Positions 30,777 to 38,565 of a DNA stretch of 38,565 nucleotides are shown piece after piece; within the stretch, counting starts at the first letter, position 1, and each line of letters opens with the position of its first letter. Location: NCBI GenBank assembly GCA_946479515.1, contig CAMLGF010000033.1:1-38565 (forward strand), read 5' to 3'. The translations under genes were made by a program, and so were the position numbers. The stretch is from an uncultured Pseudomonadota bacterium (GTDB lineage Bacteria; Pseudomonadota; Gammaproteobacteria; Steroidobacterales; Steroidobacteraceae). Below the pieces are notes generated by a model. The model saw nothing but the letters and a program-made list of their open reading frames with translations, had not been told where the DNA came from and made no database searches.

Positions 30777-32528
30777 TCAGCTGCGGAACTCGGCGCGCTT
30801 GAGACTGGCATACGCGCCATTGCCAACCACCAGATCCGCGTGACTGCCGCGCTCGACGATGCGGCCGTCCTCCATCACCACGATTTCGTCGGCGTGTTCG
30901 ATGGTGGACAGCCGATGGGCGATGACCAGCGTCGTACGGTTTCGCATGAGCTCGACCAGTGCCTCCTGGATGCGCCGCTCGGACTCGTTGTCCAGCGCCG
31001 ACATGGCCTCGTCGAGGATCAGGATGGGCGCGTTCTTGAGCAACGCCCGGGCGATGGCGATGCGCTGCCGCTGGCCACCCGACAGCAGCGCGCCGCGCTC
31101 GCCCACGGGCGTATCCAGCCCTTGCGGCAGGTCGGCCGCAAATTCGTCCACGTAGGCGACGCGCGCCGCCTGCTCCACGGCCGCGGGATCCGCAGCATCG
31201 ACGCCGAAGGCGATGTTGTTGCGGATGGAATCGTTGAACAGCACCACGTCCTGGCTGACCAGCGCCACGTTGTCGCGCAGGTCGCGCAGATTGCAGTCGC
31301 GCACGTCCATGCCATCGACCAGCACCGTGCCGGAGGTGGCGTCATAGAACCGCGGCACCAGCCCGACCAGCGTCGACTTGCCGCTGCCCGAACGCCCGAC
31401 GATGGCCACATTGCGGCCGGCGGGCACGCTGAGGTTCACGCCATGCAGGACTCCGCCCTTCTCGCTCGAGTACTCGAAACACACGTCGCGGAATTCGATG
31501 GCGCCCCGCAGCCGTCCGAGCTTGCGTCCGGATTTGAAATCCTCGCCCGGCGTGTCGAGCATTTCGAAGATGCTGGCGCCGGCCGCCAGGCCCTGCTGCA
31601 ACGGCACGAAGGAGTCCATGAGCCGCTTGAGTGGCGCCGTGGTCATGAGCATGGCGGTGAGAAAGGCCATGAAATCCGCCATGGTGATGCGCCCTTCGAG
31701 GATCTGATTGAGCGCCACCCAGAGGATGCCACCCAGTGCCAGCGAGGCGATGAACTGCACCACCGGATTGCTGGTCGCACGCGCCGCGATGAGCTTCATG
31801 TTGCTGCGGCGGTTGTGCTCGTTCACCGCTTCGAAGTCACGCGCCTCCTGCTGCTGCGCGTTGAACACCTTGATGACGCGCTGGCCGTCGAGCGCCTCCT
31901 TGGTGACGCGCGTGACGTCGCCCATCGACGCCTGGATGCGCGCGCTGTAGCGGCGGAAGGAACTGGTGACCTTGCGGATCAGCCACGACATGGGCGGCGC
32001 GATCGCGAACACGAACAGCGCCAGCTGCCAGTTGAGCACGAACATCACGGTGATGAGCACCGCGATGGTGAGCGTGTCGCGGATCAGCGAGGTGATGGAC
32101 TTGGTGGTCGCCTCCGCCACCTGCTCGATGTTGAACGTGAGCTTCGACAACATCATGCCGCCCTGGGCGCGGTCGTAGTAACTCGCCGGCAGGTGCAGGT
32201 AGTGACGAAACAGGTCGGCCCTGATGGCCTTGATCACCTGCCGGCCGACGTACCCGGGAAAGTAGTTGGACATGTAGTCGCCGATACCGCGCAGCAGGAA
32301 CAGCACCGGCGCACCGATGGCGATCAGCAGCACCGCCTGCCGGTCCCCCTCGAAATGCGTCTGCTTCATGAACTCCTTCACGAACAGCGCGAAGGCCCCG
32401 TCGGTCGCCGCGAACAGCGCCATGCCGGCCACGCCGATGAGGAACATGCCGAGATGGGGGCGGGCATAGGACAGCAGCCGCCGGTAGATGGCCGCGGGAC
32501 TCATCGCCGTCACGGGCGAATCATTCAT
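30777..32528 (-). CDS. msbA: Lipid A export ABC transporter MsbA
   Basis: MsbA (583 residues) flips lipid A-core across the inner membrane using ATP. Six membrane helices occupy about 1-320, with FLIGVAGMALFAATDGAFAL near the start. The nucleotide-binding domain has Walker A VGRSGSGKSTLVG, signature LSGGQRQRIAIARALL, Walker B ILILDEAMSALD and the H-loop VIAHRLSTIEHAD. Length matches E. coli (582). The ATG overlaps the exbD stop as ATGA, so it is translated together with the ExbBD proteins upstream. lpxK follows. Confidence 0.97.
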   Translation of the reverse strand: MNDSPVTAMSPAAIYRRLLSYARPHLGMFLIGVAGMALFAATDGAFALFVKEFMKQTHFEGDRQAVLLIAIGAPVLFLLRGIGDYMSNYFPGYVGRQVIKAIRADLFRHYLHLPASYYDRAQGGMMLSKLTFNIEQVAEATTKSITSLIRDTLTIAVLITVMFVLNWQLALFVFAIAPPMSWLIRKVTSSFRRYSARIQASMGDVTRVTKEALDGQRVIKVFNAQQQEARDFEAVNEHNRRSNMKLIAARATSNPVVQFIASLALGGILWVALNQILEGRITMADFMAFLTAMLMTTAPLKRLMDSFVPLQQGLAAGASIFEMLDTPGEDFKSGRKLGRLRGAIEFRDVCFEYSSEKGGVLHGVNLSVPAGRNVAIVGRSGSGKSTLVGLVPRFYDATSGTVLVDGMDVRDCNLRDLRDNVALVSQDVVLFNDSIRNNIAFGVDAADPAAVEQAARVAYVDEFAADLPQGLDTPVGERGALLSGGQRQRIAIARALLKNAPILILDEAMSALDNESERRIQEALVELMRNRTTLVIAHRLSTIEHADEIVVMEDGRIVERGSHADLVVGNGAYASLKRAEFRS

Positions 32529-32956
32529 TTCGCGGGCTGGCTGTCTTCGGTGGTCGCGAACCGGATGCGCTGGAAGCCGAGCTTGCCCAGGACATCGAGC
32601 ACCGTGATCACCGACTGATGCGTGGTGCGCGCGTCCGCGCGCACCGTGACCTGGATGTCGCGCTGCGGACCGGCGACGGCGACGATGGCCGCGCGCAGCG
32701 TGTCGGTGCTCGAATTGATGAGCTCGCGGTCGTTGACCCGGTAACTGCCCGTCTGGGTCACGGCGATCACCAGCGGATCGGTCTTCTGCCGCCCGGTGGG
32801 CACCATGCTCGCCTGGGGCAATTCGATCTTCAGCCGGCCTTCCTGCATGAACGTGGACGACAGCATGAAGAAGATGACCAACAGCAGCGCGATGTCGATC
32901 AGCGGGATCAGGTTGATCTCCGGATCTTCCTTCGACTTGCGGGAGCCCAGTCTCAT
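32525..32956 (-). CDS. exbD: ExbD/TolR family proton-channel protein
   Basis: This ExbD/TolR-type protein (143 residues) has one N-terminal membrane helix with the essential Asp (PLIDIALLLVIFFMLSSTFM) and a periplasmic domain (LKIELPQAS..., ITVLDVLGKLGF). With ExbB it forms a proton-driven stator that energises TonB- or Tol-type processes. No tonB or tolA gene is nearby. The pair sits between comEC and msbA, as in several gammaproteobacteria. Its stop overlaps msbA; it begins 13 bases after exbB. Confidence 0.95.
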   Translation of the reverse strand: MRLGSRKSKEDPEINLIPLIDIALLLVIFFMLSSTFMQEGRLKIELPQASMVPTGRQKTDPLVIAVTQTGSYRVNDRELINSSTDTLRAAIVAVAGPQRDIQVTVRADARTTHQSVITVLDVLGKLGFQRIRFATTEDSQPAK

Positions 32957-32969
32957 GGCTTCGCCGGGC

Positions 32970-33614
32970 TCATGCCGTGCGCGCGATACCGCCGTCGGAG
33001 TCGCCGCTCTGTTCGCTCGCGCCGAGCGAATCGGCGAAATTCACCGCCACCTTCTCCATGTCGATGACGATGCGCTCCACCTTGCCGCGCAGGTAGCGAT
33101 GCGCGATGTAGGCCGGGATGGCCACCGTGAGCCCGCCCGCGGTGCACACCAGCGCCTCGGAGATGCCCTGCGCCAGCATGCGCGGATCGCCCATGCCGCC
33201 GAGCATCACGGCCTTGAAGGCGTTGATGATGCCGGTGACCGTGCCGAGCAGGCCCAACAGCGGCGCGATGCTGGCGATGGTGCCGACCGAATTCACGAAC
33301 CGCTCGAGCTCGCTCACCACGTGGCGCCCCGTATCCTCGACGCGCTCCATCATGATGGCGCGTCCGCGGCCGCGGTTGGCCAGTGCCGCGGCCAGCACTC
33401 GCCCGAGCGGCGAGTTCTTCTCGAGCGCATCGATGACCTTGGCATTGACCTGGTTGGCATCCGCGAGCTGCGAAACTTTCTTGATCAGCTCCTGGGGCAG
33501 CACCCGCTTGCGCTGCAGGGTCCAGAGCCTCTCGAAGACGATACCGACCAGAATGATGGAGCAGAGCACGATCGGCACCATGAAGATGCCGCCGCTTTTC
33601 ACGATTTCCCACAT
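32970..33614 (-). CDS. exbB: ExbB/TolQ (MotA/TolQ/ExbB) family proton-channel protein
   Basis: This 214-residue protein starts MWEIVKSGGIFMVPIVLCSI. Three membrane segments are visible: the N-terminal helix, then IASIAPLLGLLGTVTGIINA with the Pro/Thr channel residues, and ALVCTAGGLTVAIPAYIAHR. It forms the stator with the following ExbD. The ATG at 33612-33614 lies seven bases after the comEC stop; an upstream in-frame start would overlap comEC by 26 codons and lacks family similarity. Confidence 0.95.
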   Translation of the reverse strand: MWEIVKSGGIFMVPIVLCSIILVGIVFERLWTLQRKRVLPQELIKKVSQLADANQVNAKVIDALEKNSPLGRVLAAALANRGRGRAIMMERVEDTGRHVVSELERFVNSVGTIASIAPLLGLLGTVTGIINAFKAVMLGGMGDPRMLAQGISEALVCTAGGLTVAIPAYIAHRYLRGKVERIVIDMEKVAVNFADSLGASEQSGDSDGGIARTA

Positions 33615-33621
33615 GCGGGAA

Positions 33622-35916
33622 CTATACCCAAATCCGGCGTTGGTCGTCGCCGGAACGCCGCCAGTGGAATGGGAAGCGCGCGGTGCGCGCAAGCGCGATC
33701 AGCGACACACCCGGGTCTGCCAGCTGCAGTTCGAGGGCGCCGTCGCGGCGCGTGTCGAGGACGCGACCGGCCAGCCGGCGCCAGCGGCCGATGACCCGCT
33801 GCCGGGACCGTGCGTCGGCGAGACCACCGCTCGCCACCGCCAGTACCGGCGCGGTGCTTTCTATCCACTGCCGGGACGAGGCACTGTCGCCCGCCTGGCG
33901 CCCGATGAGTACCACGTCACTGGCCAGCGCGCCGGGCGCGAGTCGCGCCAGCAACCGGCGCTCGCCCGCGGCGTCCAGTTCGCCCGACAGCAGCAGGGAC
34001 GTGCGTCCCGCGACGATGCGCAGCAGACACTGGCTGCCCTGGACATACGTCTGGAAATGCACCCCGTCCCAGGACCATCGGCTGTCGCGGCAGGCGACCG
34101 CGAGCGCATTTCCGGGCCAGGCGCCGCTCGCCCACACTTCGCCCAGTCGCCGCTCGATGGCCAGTCGTGCAGCGGCTCGCGCGCGATCCGCGTCGTGCGA
34201 GGGTAGCAACAGCCGGTCCACGCCGCGCACCTGCAAGGCGTCGAGAGCGGGCAGCACGATGCCGGCGAGCCGGGACCCCTGTGTATTCCACCAATCACCC
34301 GTATCGAACAGCAGCACGTGATGGCGGGTGCGCACCAGCACGGCCGTACCGCGGCCGGCATCCAGCACACTGATGCGCGCGGTGGCAGCCTCGAGATTGC
34401 GCTGGGGCGCGAATATCAGCGGCAGCAACGCGCACGAGGCGGTGAGTCGCAGAGGCCACGGCCAGCGGCACAGCCAGACCAGTGCCGCGGGCAACGCCAC
34501 GAGGAACCACCAGGCTGGAGGAGCCGTGCGCCACAGGGCTGGAATGCCATCGAGATTGGCGCACCAGACCAATCCCGGCCACAGCCACTCGTACAAGCGG
34601 GCAGCCAACGCGAACAGCGGCGCATCGAAGGCCGGCGCCCACCATGCAGCCAATGCCGCGGCGAGCACGATGGGAACGAGCACCAGCGAGATCACCGGAA
34701 TGGCGACCAAGTTCACCGCGAGTCCGACCAGCGACACTCCGCCGAAAACGGCGATGCTCACCGGGACCAGCGCCAGCATCACGGTGAGCTGCACGCGCAG
34801 CGGCGCAAGCCAGCGAGGCCCCTCGCCGTCCCGCGCCGCGAAGGCCAGCAGCACGCCCACTGCGATGAACGACAGCCAGAATCCCGCCACCAGCGGCGCA
34901 CGCGCGTCGGTCAGCAGCACCAGGACCAGCGCCATCGACCACAGCCTCCCCGCATCAACGCGCCGCGCGAGCAGCCGGGCAGCCACGTACAGGGCGAGCA
35001 TGAGCCAGGTGCGCAGCGTCGGCACGGACAGCCCGGCCAGCAACGAGTAGCCTGCCGCGGCGGCCAGGCCTAACAACAATGCGAACGGCTCGCGCGACAC
35101 CGACGCGGGGCCGCCGGCCGCGCGCCAGAGCAGCCGCCCGGCGCGAAAGGCCAGCCAGGCAAACAGCGTGACGTGCAGACCGGAGATCGCCACCAGGTGC
35201 GTGGTGCCGGTGGCATTGAACACGCGCCATTGATCGCGGCTCATGCCCGAGGTGATGCCGACCGCCAACGCCGTGACCAGCGCCGCGGCATCGGCATCGG
35301 CAATGGACTCGCGCACGCGCATGCCGATGCGTGCCCGCAGGGTATCGAGACCAGCCGGCGCCAGCGACACCCGTTCATTCAGGTTCGACGGCAATACCCG
35401 GGCCTGGCCGTGAACCCCGGCACGAAAGGCGAAGCGCGCCACTTCGGCGCCGGCGAAGTTGCGGGTCTCTTCGAGCGGCGACAACTGCAGGAGCAGCCGC
35501 CAGCGCTCACCGACGCGGGGTTCGATCGTCGGATCGCGCCACTGCACGCGCAGCAGGCGCGGCATTCCCGGCTGCGACACGCCCTCAAGGGTCTCGGTGC
35601 GCAGATCGAAGCGCAGACCCGCGGCATTGCTCGCGGGAATGCTGGCGATGCGACCCTCGGCCAGCACGCGGCCTTGCGCGGGAAGCACTCGCTGCAGCCA
35701 GTGCCCGGCATGCCAGGAGGCGAGCAGGTGACCGGCCAGCAGCATCGCCGCCGCATTGCATGCCGGACGGCCCCGCCAGGCGGACGACACCCAGGCCGCC
35801 AGCAGAACTGCGGACGCCAGCTGCCACGCGATCCCCGGGACATCCGCCGACAGCAGCCCGAGCAGTACACCCGCCAGCAATGAGAAGGCGCCGGTCACGG
35901 GCTGCCGGCCGAGCAC
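33622..35916 (-). CDS. comEC: ComEC/Rec2 family DNA-uptake channel protein
   Basis: The protein has 764 residues. An N-terminal DUF4131-like segment with membrane helices and an OB-like periplasmic domain is followed by the competence domain (GTTHLVAISGLHVTLF, about residues 237-252) with multiple membrane helices to about 500. A C-terminal metallo-beta-lactamase-like domain follows (ISVLDAGRGTAVLV, LLFDTGDWW). ComEC carries single-stranded DNA across the inner membrane. The nuclease-like domain is altered: the metal motif is reduced to SHDADR (573-578), and the later site reads LLSGELDAAGE where Asp is usual. The start is a GTG at 35914-35916. It is the first gene of the comEC-exbBD-msbA-lpxK-trm112-kdsB-MOSC operon. 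Confidence 0.92.
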   Translation of the reverse strand: MLGRQPVTGAFSLLAGVLLGLLSADVPGIAWQLASAVLLAAWVSSAWRGRPACNAAAMLLAGHLLASWHAGHWLQRVLPAQGRVLAEGRIASIPASNAAGLRFDLRTETLEGVSQPGMPRLLRVQWRDPTIEPRVGERWRLLLQLSPLEETRNFAGAEVARFAFRAGVHGQARVLPSNLNERVSLAPAGLDTLRARIGMRVRESIADADAAALVTALAVGITSGMSRDQWRVFNATGTTHLVAISGLHVTLFAWLAFRAGRLLWRAAGGPASVSREPFALLLGLAAAAGYSLLAGLSVPTLRTWLMLALYVAARLLARRVDAGRLWSMALVLVLLTDARAPLVAGFWLSFIAVGVLLAFAARDGEGPRWLAPLRVQLTVMLALVPVSIAVFGGVSLVGLAVNLVAIPVISLVLVPIVLAAALAAWWAPAFDAPLFALAARLYEWLWPGLVWCANLDGIPALWRTAPPAWWFLVALPAALVWLCRWPWPLRLTASCALLPLIFAPQRNLEAATARISVLDAGRGTAVLVRTRHHVLLFDTGDWWNTQGSRLAGIVLPALDALQVRGVDRLLLPSHDADRARAAARLAIERRLGEVWASGAWPGNALAVACRDSRWSWDGVHFQTYVQGSQCLLRIVAGRTSLLLSGELDAAGERRLLARLAPGALASDVVLIGRQAGDSASSRQWIESTAPVLAVASGGLADARSRQRVIGRWRRLAGRVLDTRRDGALELQLADPGVSLIALARTARFPFHWRRSGDDQRRIWV

Positions 35917-35919
35917 CGT

Positions 35920-35948
35920 GTCCGGATGCTAAAGTGCCGTCCGGATGC
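35920..35948. repeat. 10-bp direct repeat in the comEC / DUF2062 divergent region
   Basis: GTCCGGATGC occurs at 35920-35929 and again at 35939-35948, 19 bases apart, nearly filling the 28-base gap between two divergent start codons. The second copy contains the DUF2062 ATG. Each copy contains the palindrome TCCGGA. Confidence 0.6.
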
Positions 35949-36463
35949 CACGGATCTTCTTCCGCAAGATAACTCCGCGCCGCGACACGCTGCGCAACCA
36001 CTGGGCCCTGAAACCGTTCAGCCGATTCTTCGGCGACCCGCGGCTGTGGTCGCTGCAGCGGCGCACGGTGACGCCCGCGTTCGGCGCGGGCCTCGCCATC
36101 TGCTTCGTGCCGCTGCCGATACACGTTCCGCTGGCCGCGCTGGTGGCAATCTTCTGCCGCATCCACATCCCCACCATCATGGTGACGCTGATCCTGGTGA
36201 ATCCTTTCACCGTGGTGCCCGCCTATCTGCTCGCGTACAAGGTGGGCGTGATCGTCACCGATGCGCCGCCCCTGCATTTCCAGTTCGAACTGAGCTGGGA
36301 CTGGCTGCAGAAAGGGCTGGGCCCCGTCTGGAAGCCCTTCCTTGTGGGTTGCGCGGTGACGGGCTCGCTGTTCGGCCTGCTGGGCTACGTGCTGCTCGAC
36401 GTGCTCTGGCGTTACAACGTGCGCAAGAGATATCGCGAGCGGGCCGCCGCGACCAGCAGGTAA
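35945..36463 (+). CDS. DUF2062 membrane protein
   Basis: This inner-membrane protein (172 residues) of the DUF2062 family has a basic N-terminus (MPRIFFRKITPRRDTLRNHW). Hydrophobic stretches follow at about 45-68 (TPAFGAGLAICFVPLPIHVP, LAALVAIFCR) and 80-100 (MVTLILVNPFTVVPAYLLAY), with another near 133-155. The conserved NPFT motif is present. The function is unknown; the family often occurs beside cell-envelope or glycosyltransferase genes. It is transcribed opposite to comEC from a 28-base gap, and its TAA directly abuts the stop of lolD (zero bases between). Confidence 0.88.
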   Translation: MPRIFFRKITPRRDTLRNHWALKPFSRFFGDPRLWSLQRRTVTPAFGAGLAICFVPLPIHVPLAALVAIFCRIHIPTIMVTLILVNPFTVVPAYLLAYKVGVIVTDAPPLHFQFELSWDWLQKGLGPVWKPFLVGCAVTGSLFGLLGYVLLDVLWRYNVRKRYRERAAATSR

Positions 36464-37147
36464 TCAGGTCCTTTCGAGCAGATTCCCGCGCTCCAGCTCG
36501 AGGATGCGGTCCATGCGCCCCGCGAGCGCGCGGTCGTGGGTCACCACGACGAGGCTGGTGGCGAGCTCGCGATTGAGTTCCAGCATGAGCGCGAATACCG
36601 CCTCGGCGTTGCTGCCATCGAGATTGCCCGTGGGTTCGTCGGCCAGCACGATGCGCGGCGCGGTCACCAGTGCGCGCGCCACGGCGGCGCGCTGCCGCTC
36701 GCCACCCGACAGCTCGTGCGGCCGGTGCACGAGCCGCTCGCCGAGCCCGACGCGTCGCAGAATCTCGCGGGCCCGGTCCTGCGCCTCGTGCTTCGGTGTG
36801 CGGCGAATCAGCAGCGGCATGGCGACGTTCTCCAGGGCGGAGAACTCCGGCAGCAGGTGATGAAACTGGTACACGAACCCCAGCGTGCGGTTGCGCAGGT
36901 CGCCGCGCGCGCGCTCATCCAGCGCGTGGATGTCCTTGCCGGCGATCTTCACCGTGCCCGCCGTCGGCTTGTCGAGGCCGCCCAGGATCTGCAGCAGCGT
37001 GGTTTTGCCTGAACCGGAGGCGCCGATAATGGCGATGCGCTCGCCGGGCCGCACGGCGAAATCCACGCCCTGCAGGACCTGCAGGTCAATGGGTCCCTGG
37101 CGGAACGTGCGGCGCACGCCCGTGGCTTCGAGCACCCGGTCATTCAT
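36464..37147 (-). CDS. lolD: Lipoprotein-releasing ABC transporter ATPase LolD
   Basis: LolD (227 residues) powers release of outer-membrane lipoproteins from the inner membrane by the LolCDE complex. Walker [15 protein letters not shown] is at about 39-52. The Lol motif region [21 protein letters not shown], here seen as [12 protein letters not shown] then SALENVAMP, separates LolD from other MacB-type ATPases. Signature [17 protein letters not shown] and Walker [13 protein letters not shown] complete the site. It starts 18 bases after the lolE stop, within a lolC-lolE-lolD operon. Confidence 0.96.
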   Translation of the reverse strand: MNDRVLEATGVRRTFRQGPIDLQVLQGVDFAVRPGERIAIIGASGSGKTTLLQILGGLDKPTAGTVKIAGKDIHALDERARGDLRNRTLGFVYQFHHLLPEFSALENVAMPLLIRRTPKHEAQDRAREILRRVGLGERLVHRPHELSGGERQRAAVARALVTAPRIVLADEPTGNLDGSNAEAVFALMLELNRELATSLVVVTHDRALAGRMDRILELERGNLLERT

Positions 37148-37165
37148 GTGCGTGGGTCATGTCTG

Positions 37166-38428
37166 TCATTCATGTCTGAGGGCCTCCGCCGGCAGCGTGC
37201 GCGCGGCGCGCCAGGCCGGGTAGATAGTCGCGAGCGCGGCCAGCAGCAGGGTGACGCCGGACACGGTCAGTACGTCGCCGGCCCGCACTTCGGCAGGCAG
37301 ATCGCTCATGAGGTACACGCTGGCATCGAGAAACTTGACGCCCAGGACGTTCTCCAGGGCATGCACCGCGCCGGTGACGTTCAACGACAGCACCCATCCG
37401 AGCAACGCTCCCGCTGCCGTGCCCACCAGGCCGATGATCGCGCCCTGCACCAGGAACATGCGCAGCACGTTGCGCGGGGCGGCGCCCATGGTACGCAGGA
37501 TGGCGATGTCGGTCTGCTTCTCCTTGACGATCATCACCAGCGTGGCCACCAGGTTGATCGCGGCCACGACCACCATGATGAGCTGGATGAAGAACATGAG
37601 CGATTTGGTGAGCTCGATGGAACGAAAGAACATGGCGTGATCGCGGGTCCAGTCGCTCACGAAGTAGCCACTGCCGTCGTAGTCGATCTGGGTGGCCACC
37701 TGGCGCACGGTGCGCGGTGCCTGGAAGGGATCGTCGAGCGCGAGCCTGAGCCCGGTGACCGCCCTGCCCAGCCGATACAGCCGCGCGGCATCCTGCAGGT
37801 GCAGCAGCGCGAGGCCGCGGTCGTATTCGTACATGCCGGAGTCGAAAATCCCGCTCACCGTGAAACGCTTGGTGCGCGGCATCAGTCCGGCCGGCGTGGC
37901 CGTGCCCTCTGGCGCCATGAGGATGACCTTGTCGCCCACGTCCACGTCGAGCTCCTGCGCCAGCGCGCTGCCCAGGACGATGCGGAATTCTCCGGGCGCG
38001 AGATCCGCCAGCGAGCCCCGCGTCATGCGCGACCCCAGCCCCACGGCCCGCACTTCTTCCTCCGGCAGCACGCCGCGCACCGCGGCCCCGGCCACGCGCT
38101 CGCCGTTGGCCAGCAGTCCGCGCGCCTCGATGAAGGGCGCCACCGCCGCCACGTTCGGCATGCGCATTGCCTCCGCCTGGGCGCGCTGCCAGTCCTGGAT
38201 GACGCCGTCCACCCCGGTGATGGTGGCATGCGACGTCACTGTCAGCATGCGGTTGCGCAGCTCGGTCTCGAAGCCGTTGAGCACCGACATGACCACGATC
38301 AGCACCGCCACGCCGAGCGCCAGACCCGCCACCGACATGAATGCGACGAACGACACGAAGCCGCTGCGATGCGAGGAGCGCAGATACCGGATGCCGATCA
38401 GCCATTCGTAGGGAGCGTGCGGCACCAT
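37166..38428 (-). CDS. lolE: Lipoprotein-releasing permease, LolE-like
   Basis: This LolC/LolE family permease (420 residues) has an N-terminal membrane helix (VAFMSVAGLALGVAVLIVVM), a large periplasmic domain (about 55-270), then three helices in the FtsX core (SLMFFIQLIMVVVAAINLVA ... TMGAAPRNVLRMFLVQG ... LLLAALATIYPAWRA). The late segment LENVLGVKFLDASVYLMSDL and the WQRAQAEAMRMPNVAAVAPF region resemble E. coli LolE more than LolC, so I use that name; the assignment is provisional. The ATG is at 38426-38428. A LolC-like partner lies 46 bases upstream. Confidence 0.88.
   Translation of the reverse strand: MVPHAPYEWLIGIRYLRSSHRSGFVSFVAFMSVAGLALGVAVLIVVMSVLNGFETELRNRMLTVTSHATITGVDGVIQDWQRAQAEAMRMPNVAAVAPFIEARGLLANGERVAGAAVRGVLPEEEVRAVGLGSRMTRGSLADLAPGEFRIVLGSALAQELDVDVGDKVILMAPEGTATPAGLMPRTKRFTVSGIFDSGMYEYDRGLALLHLQDAARLYRLGRAVTGLRLALDDPFQAPRTVRQVATQIDYDGSGYFVSDWTRDHAMFFRSIELTKSLMFFIQLIMVVVAAINLVATLVMIVKEKQTDIAILRTMGAAPRNVLRMFLVQGAIIGLVGTAAGALLGWVLSLNVTGAVHALENVLGVKFLDASVYLMSDLPAEVRAGDVLTVSGVTLLLAALATIYPAWRAARTLPAEALRHE
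37205..37228. repeat. 24-base exact repeat shared by lolE and the lolC-like gene (copy 1)
   Basis: Bases 37205-37228 are identical to 38514-38537. Both copies encode the conserved TIYPAWRA end of the last membrane helix in the two paralogous permeases. Confidence 0.85.
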
Positions 38429-38474
38429 GCTAGTGGCGCGCCCCGATGGCCCGTTGGCAACGTCCGCGCATCGG

Positions 38475-38565
38475 CTACTCGTACCGCAGCGCGTCTGCCG
38501 GCGGCACGCGCGAGGCGCGCCAGGCCGGGTAGATAGTGGCCGCGAGCGTGATCAGCATGGCGATG
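38475..38565 (-). CDS. lolC: C-terminus of a second Lol permease, LolC-like (partial)
   Basis: The last 29 codons of a minus-strand gene entering from beyond the window read LAATIYPAWRASRVPPADAL then RYE and TAG (stop 38475-38477). This is the last helix and end of an FtsX/LolC/LolE permease and resembles the end of E. coli LolC. It precedes lolE, so the operon order is lolC-lolE-lolD. It shares an exact 24-base stretch with lolE. Confidence 0.82.
   Translation of the reverse strand, partial: IAMLITLAATIYPAWRASRVPPADALRYE

Noticed and set aside
30840..32618. Open frame of 592 codons opposite msbA
   Set aside because: Antisense shadow of a full-length MsbA; composition is His/Arg/Gln-rich without domains.

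Overview
The window is GC-rich chromosomal DNA, almost completely coding, from a gammaproteobacterium. Three things show this. The order rne / rluC / yceF (maf) / yceD / rpmF / plsX / fabH (about 14.5-22.0 kb) matches E. coli. The comEC-exbB-exbD-msbA-lpxK-trm112-kdsB block followed by lol genes (about 28.7-38.6 kb) is a gammaproteobacterial envelope arrangement. LexA is close to the E. coli protein and has an E. coli-type box (CTG-N10-CAG) in its promoter. A LexA-linked imuA-imuB-dnaE2 cassette and high GC would fit a Xanthomonadales/Nevskiales/Steroidobacter-like lineage, but that placement is inference. No tRNA, rRNA, CRISPR array, insertion sequence or phage gene was seen.

Layout. 0-0.5 kb: the last codons of a GspF-like type II secretion protein and a small acidic protein of unknown function. 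0.45-7.4 kb (minus strand): a probable SOS operon, lexA - VOC/glyoxalase-like gene - DUF3224 gene - imuA - imuB - dnaE2, tightly packed below lexA and driven from one predicted promoter carrying a LexA box. 7.4-9.1 kb: a divergent phytoene-dehydrogenase/PYROXD2-like flavoprotein. 9.2-9.6 kb: an alanine-zipper lipoprotein with a strong terminator. 9.7-14.5 kb: a signalling cluster with a PAS histidine kinase facing a three-gene overlapping operon (receiver-PAS-histidine kinase, receiver-HDOD, receiver). 14.5-22.0 kb: the fatty acid/phospholipid start genes (fabH, plsX), L32, YceD, the Maf-type pyrophosphatase YceF, RluC, a structured leader of about 417 bp, and RNase E. 22.1-27.9 kb: a low-molecular-weight phosphatase, then an envelope/signalling group made of a PKD-repeat lipoprotein with an HExxH site, a proline-rich lipoprotein and a TPR-GGDEF diguanylate cyclase. 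27.9-35.9 kb (minus strand): comEC-exbB-exbD-msbA-lpxK-trm112-kdsB-MOSC. 35.9-38.6 kb: a DUF2062 membrane protein and lolD, lolE and the end of a lolC-like gene.

How the genes work together. LexA should repress itself and, by read-through, the ImuA/ImuB/DnaE2 mutasome. Two small genes that are not textbook mutasome parts sit between lexA and imuA, and this is the most interesting arrangement in the window. KdsB, LpxK and MsbA make and flip lipid A/Kdo precursors, LolCDE releases lipoproteins to the outer membrane, and ExbB/ExbD provide an energised inner-membrane complex, so the right half is largely an outer-membrane biogenesis island. The rne leader contains several stem-loops, one of which pairs the likely Shine-Dalgarno sequence of rne, and the yceD promoter appears to make an almost leaderless mRNA.
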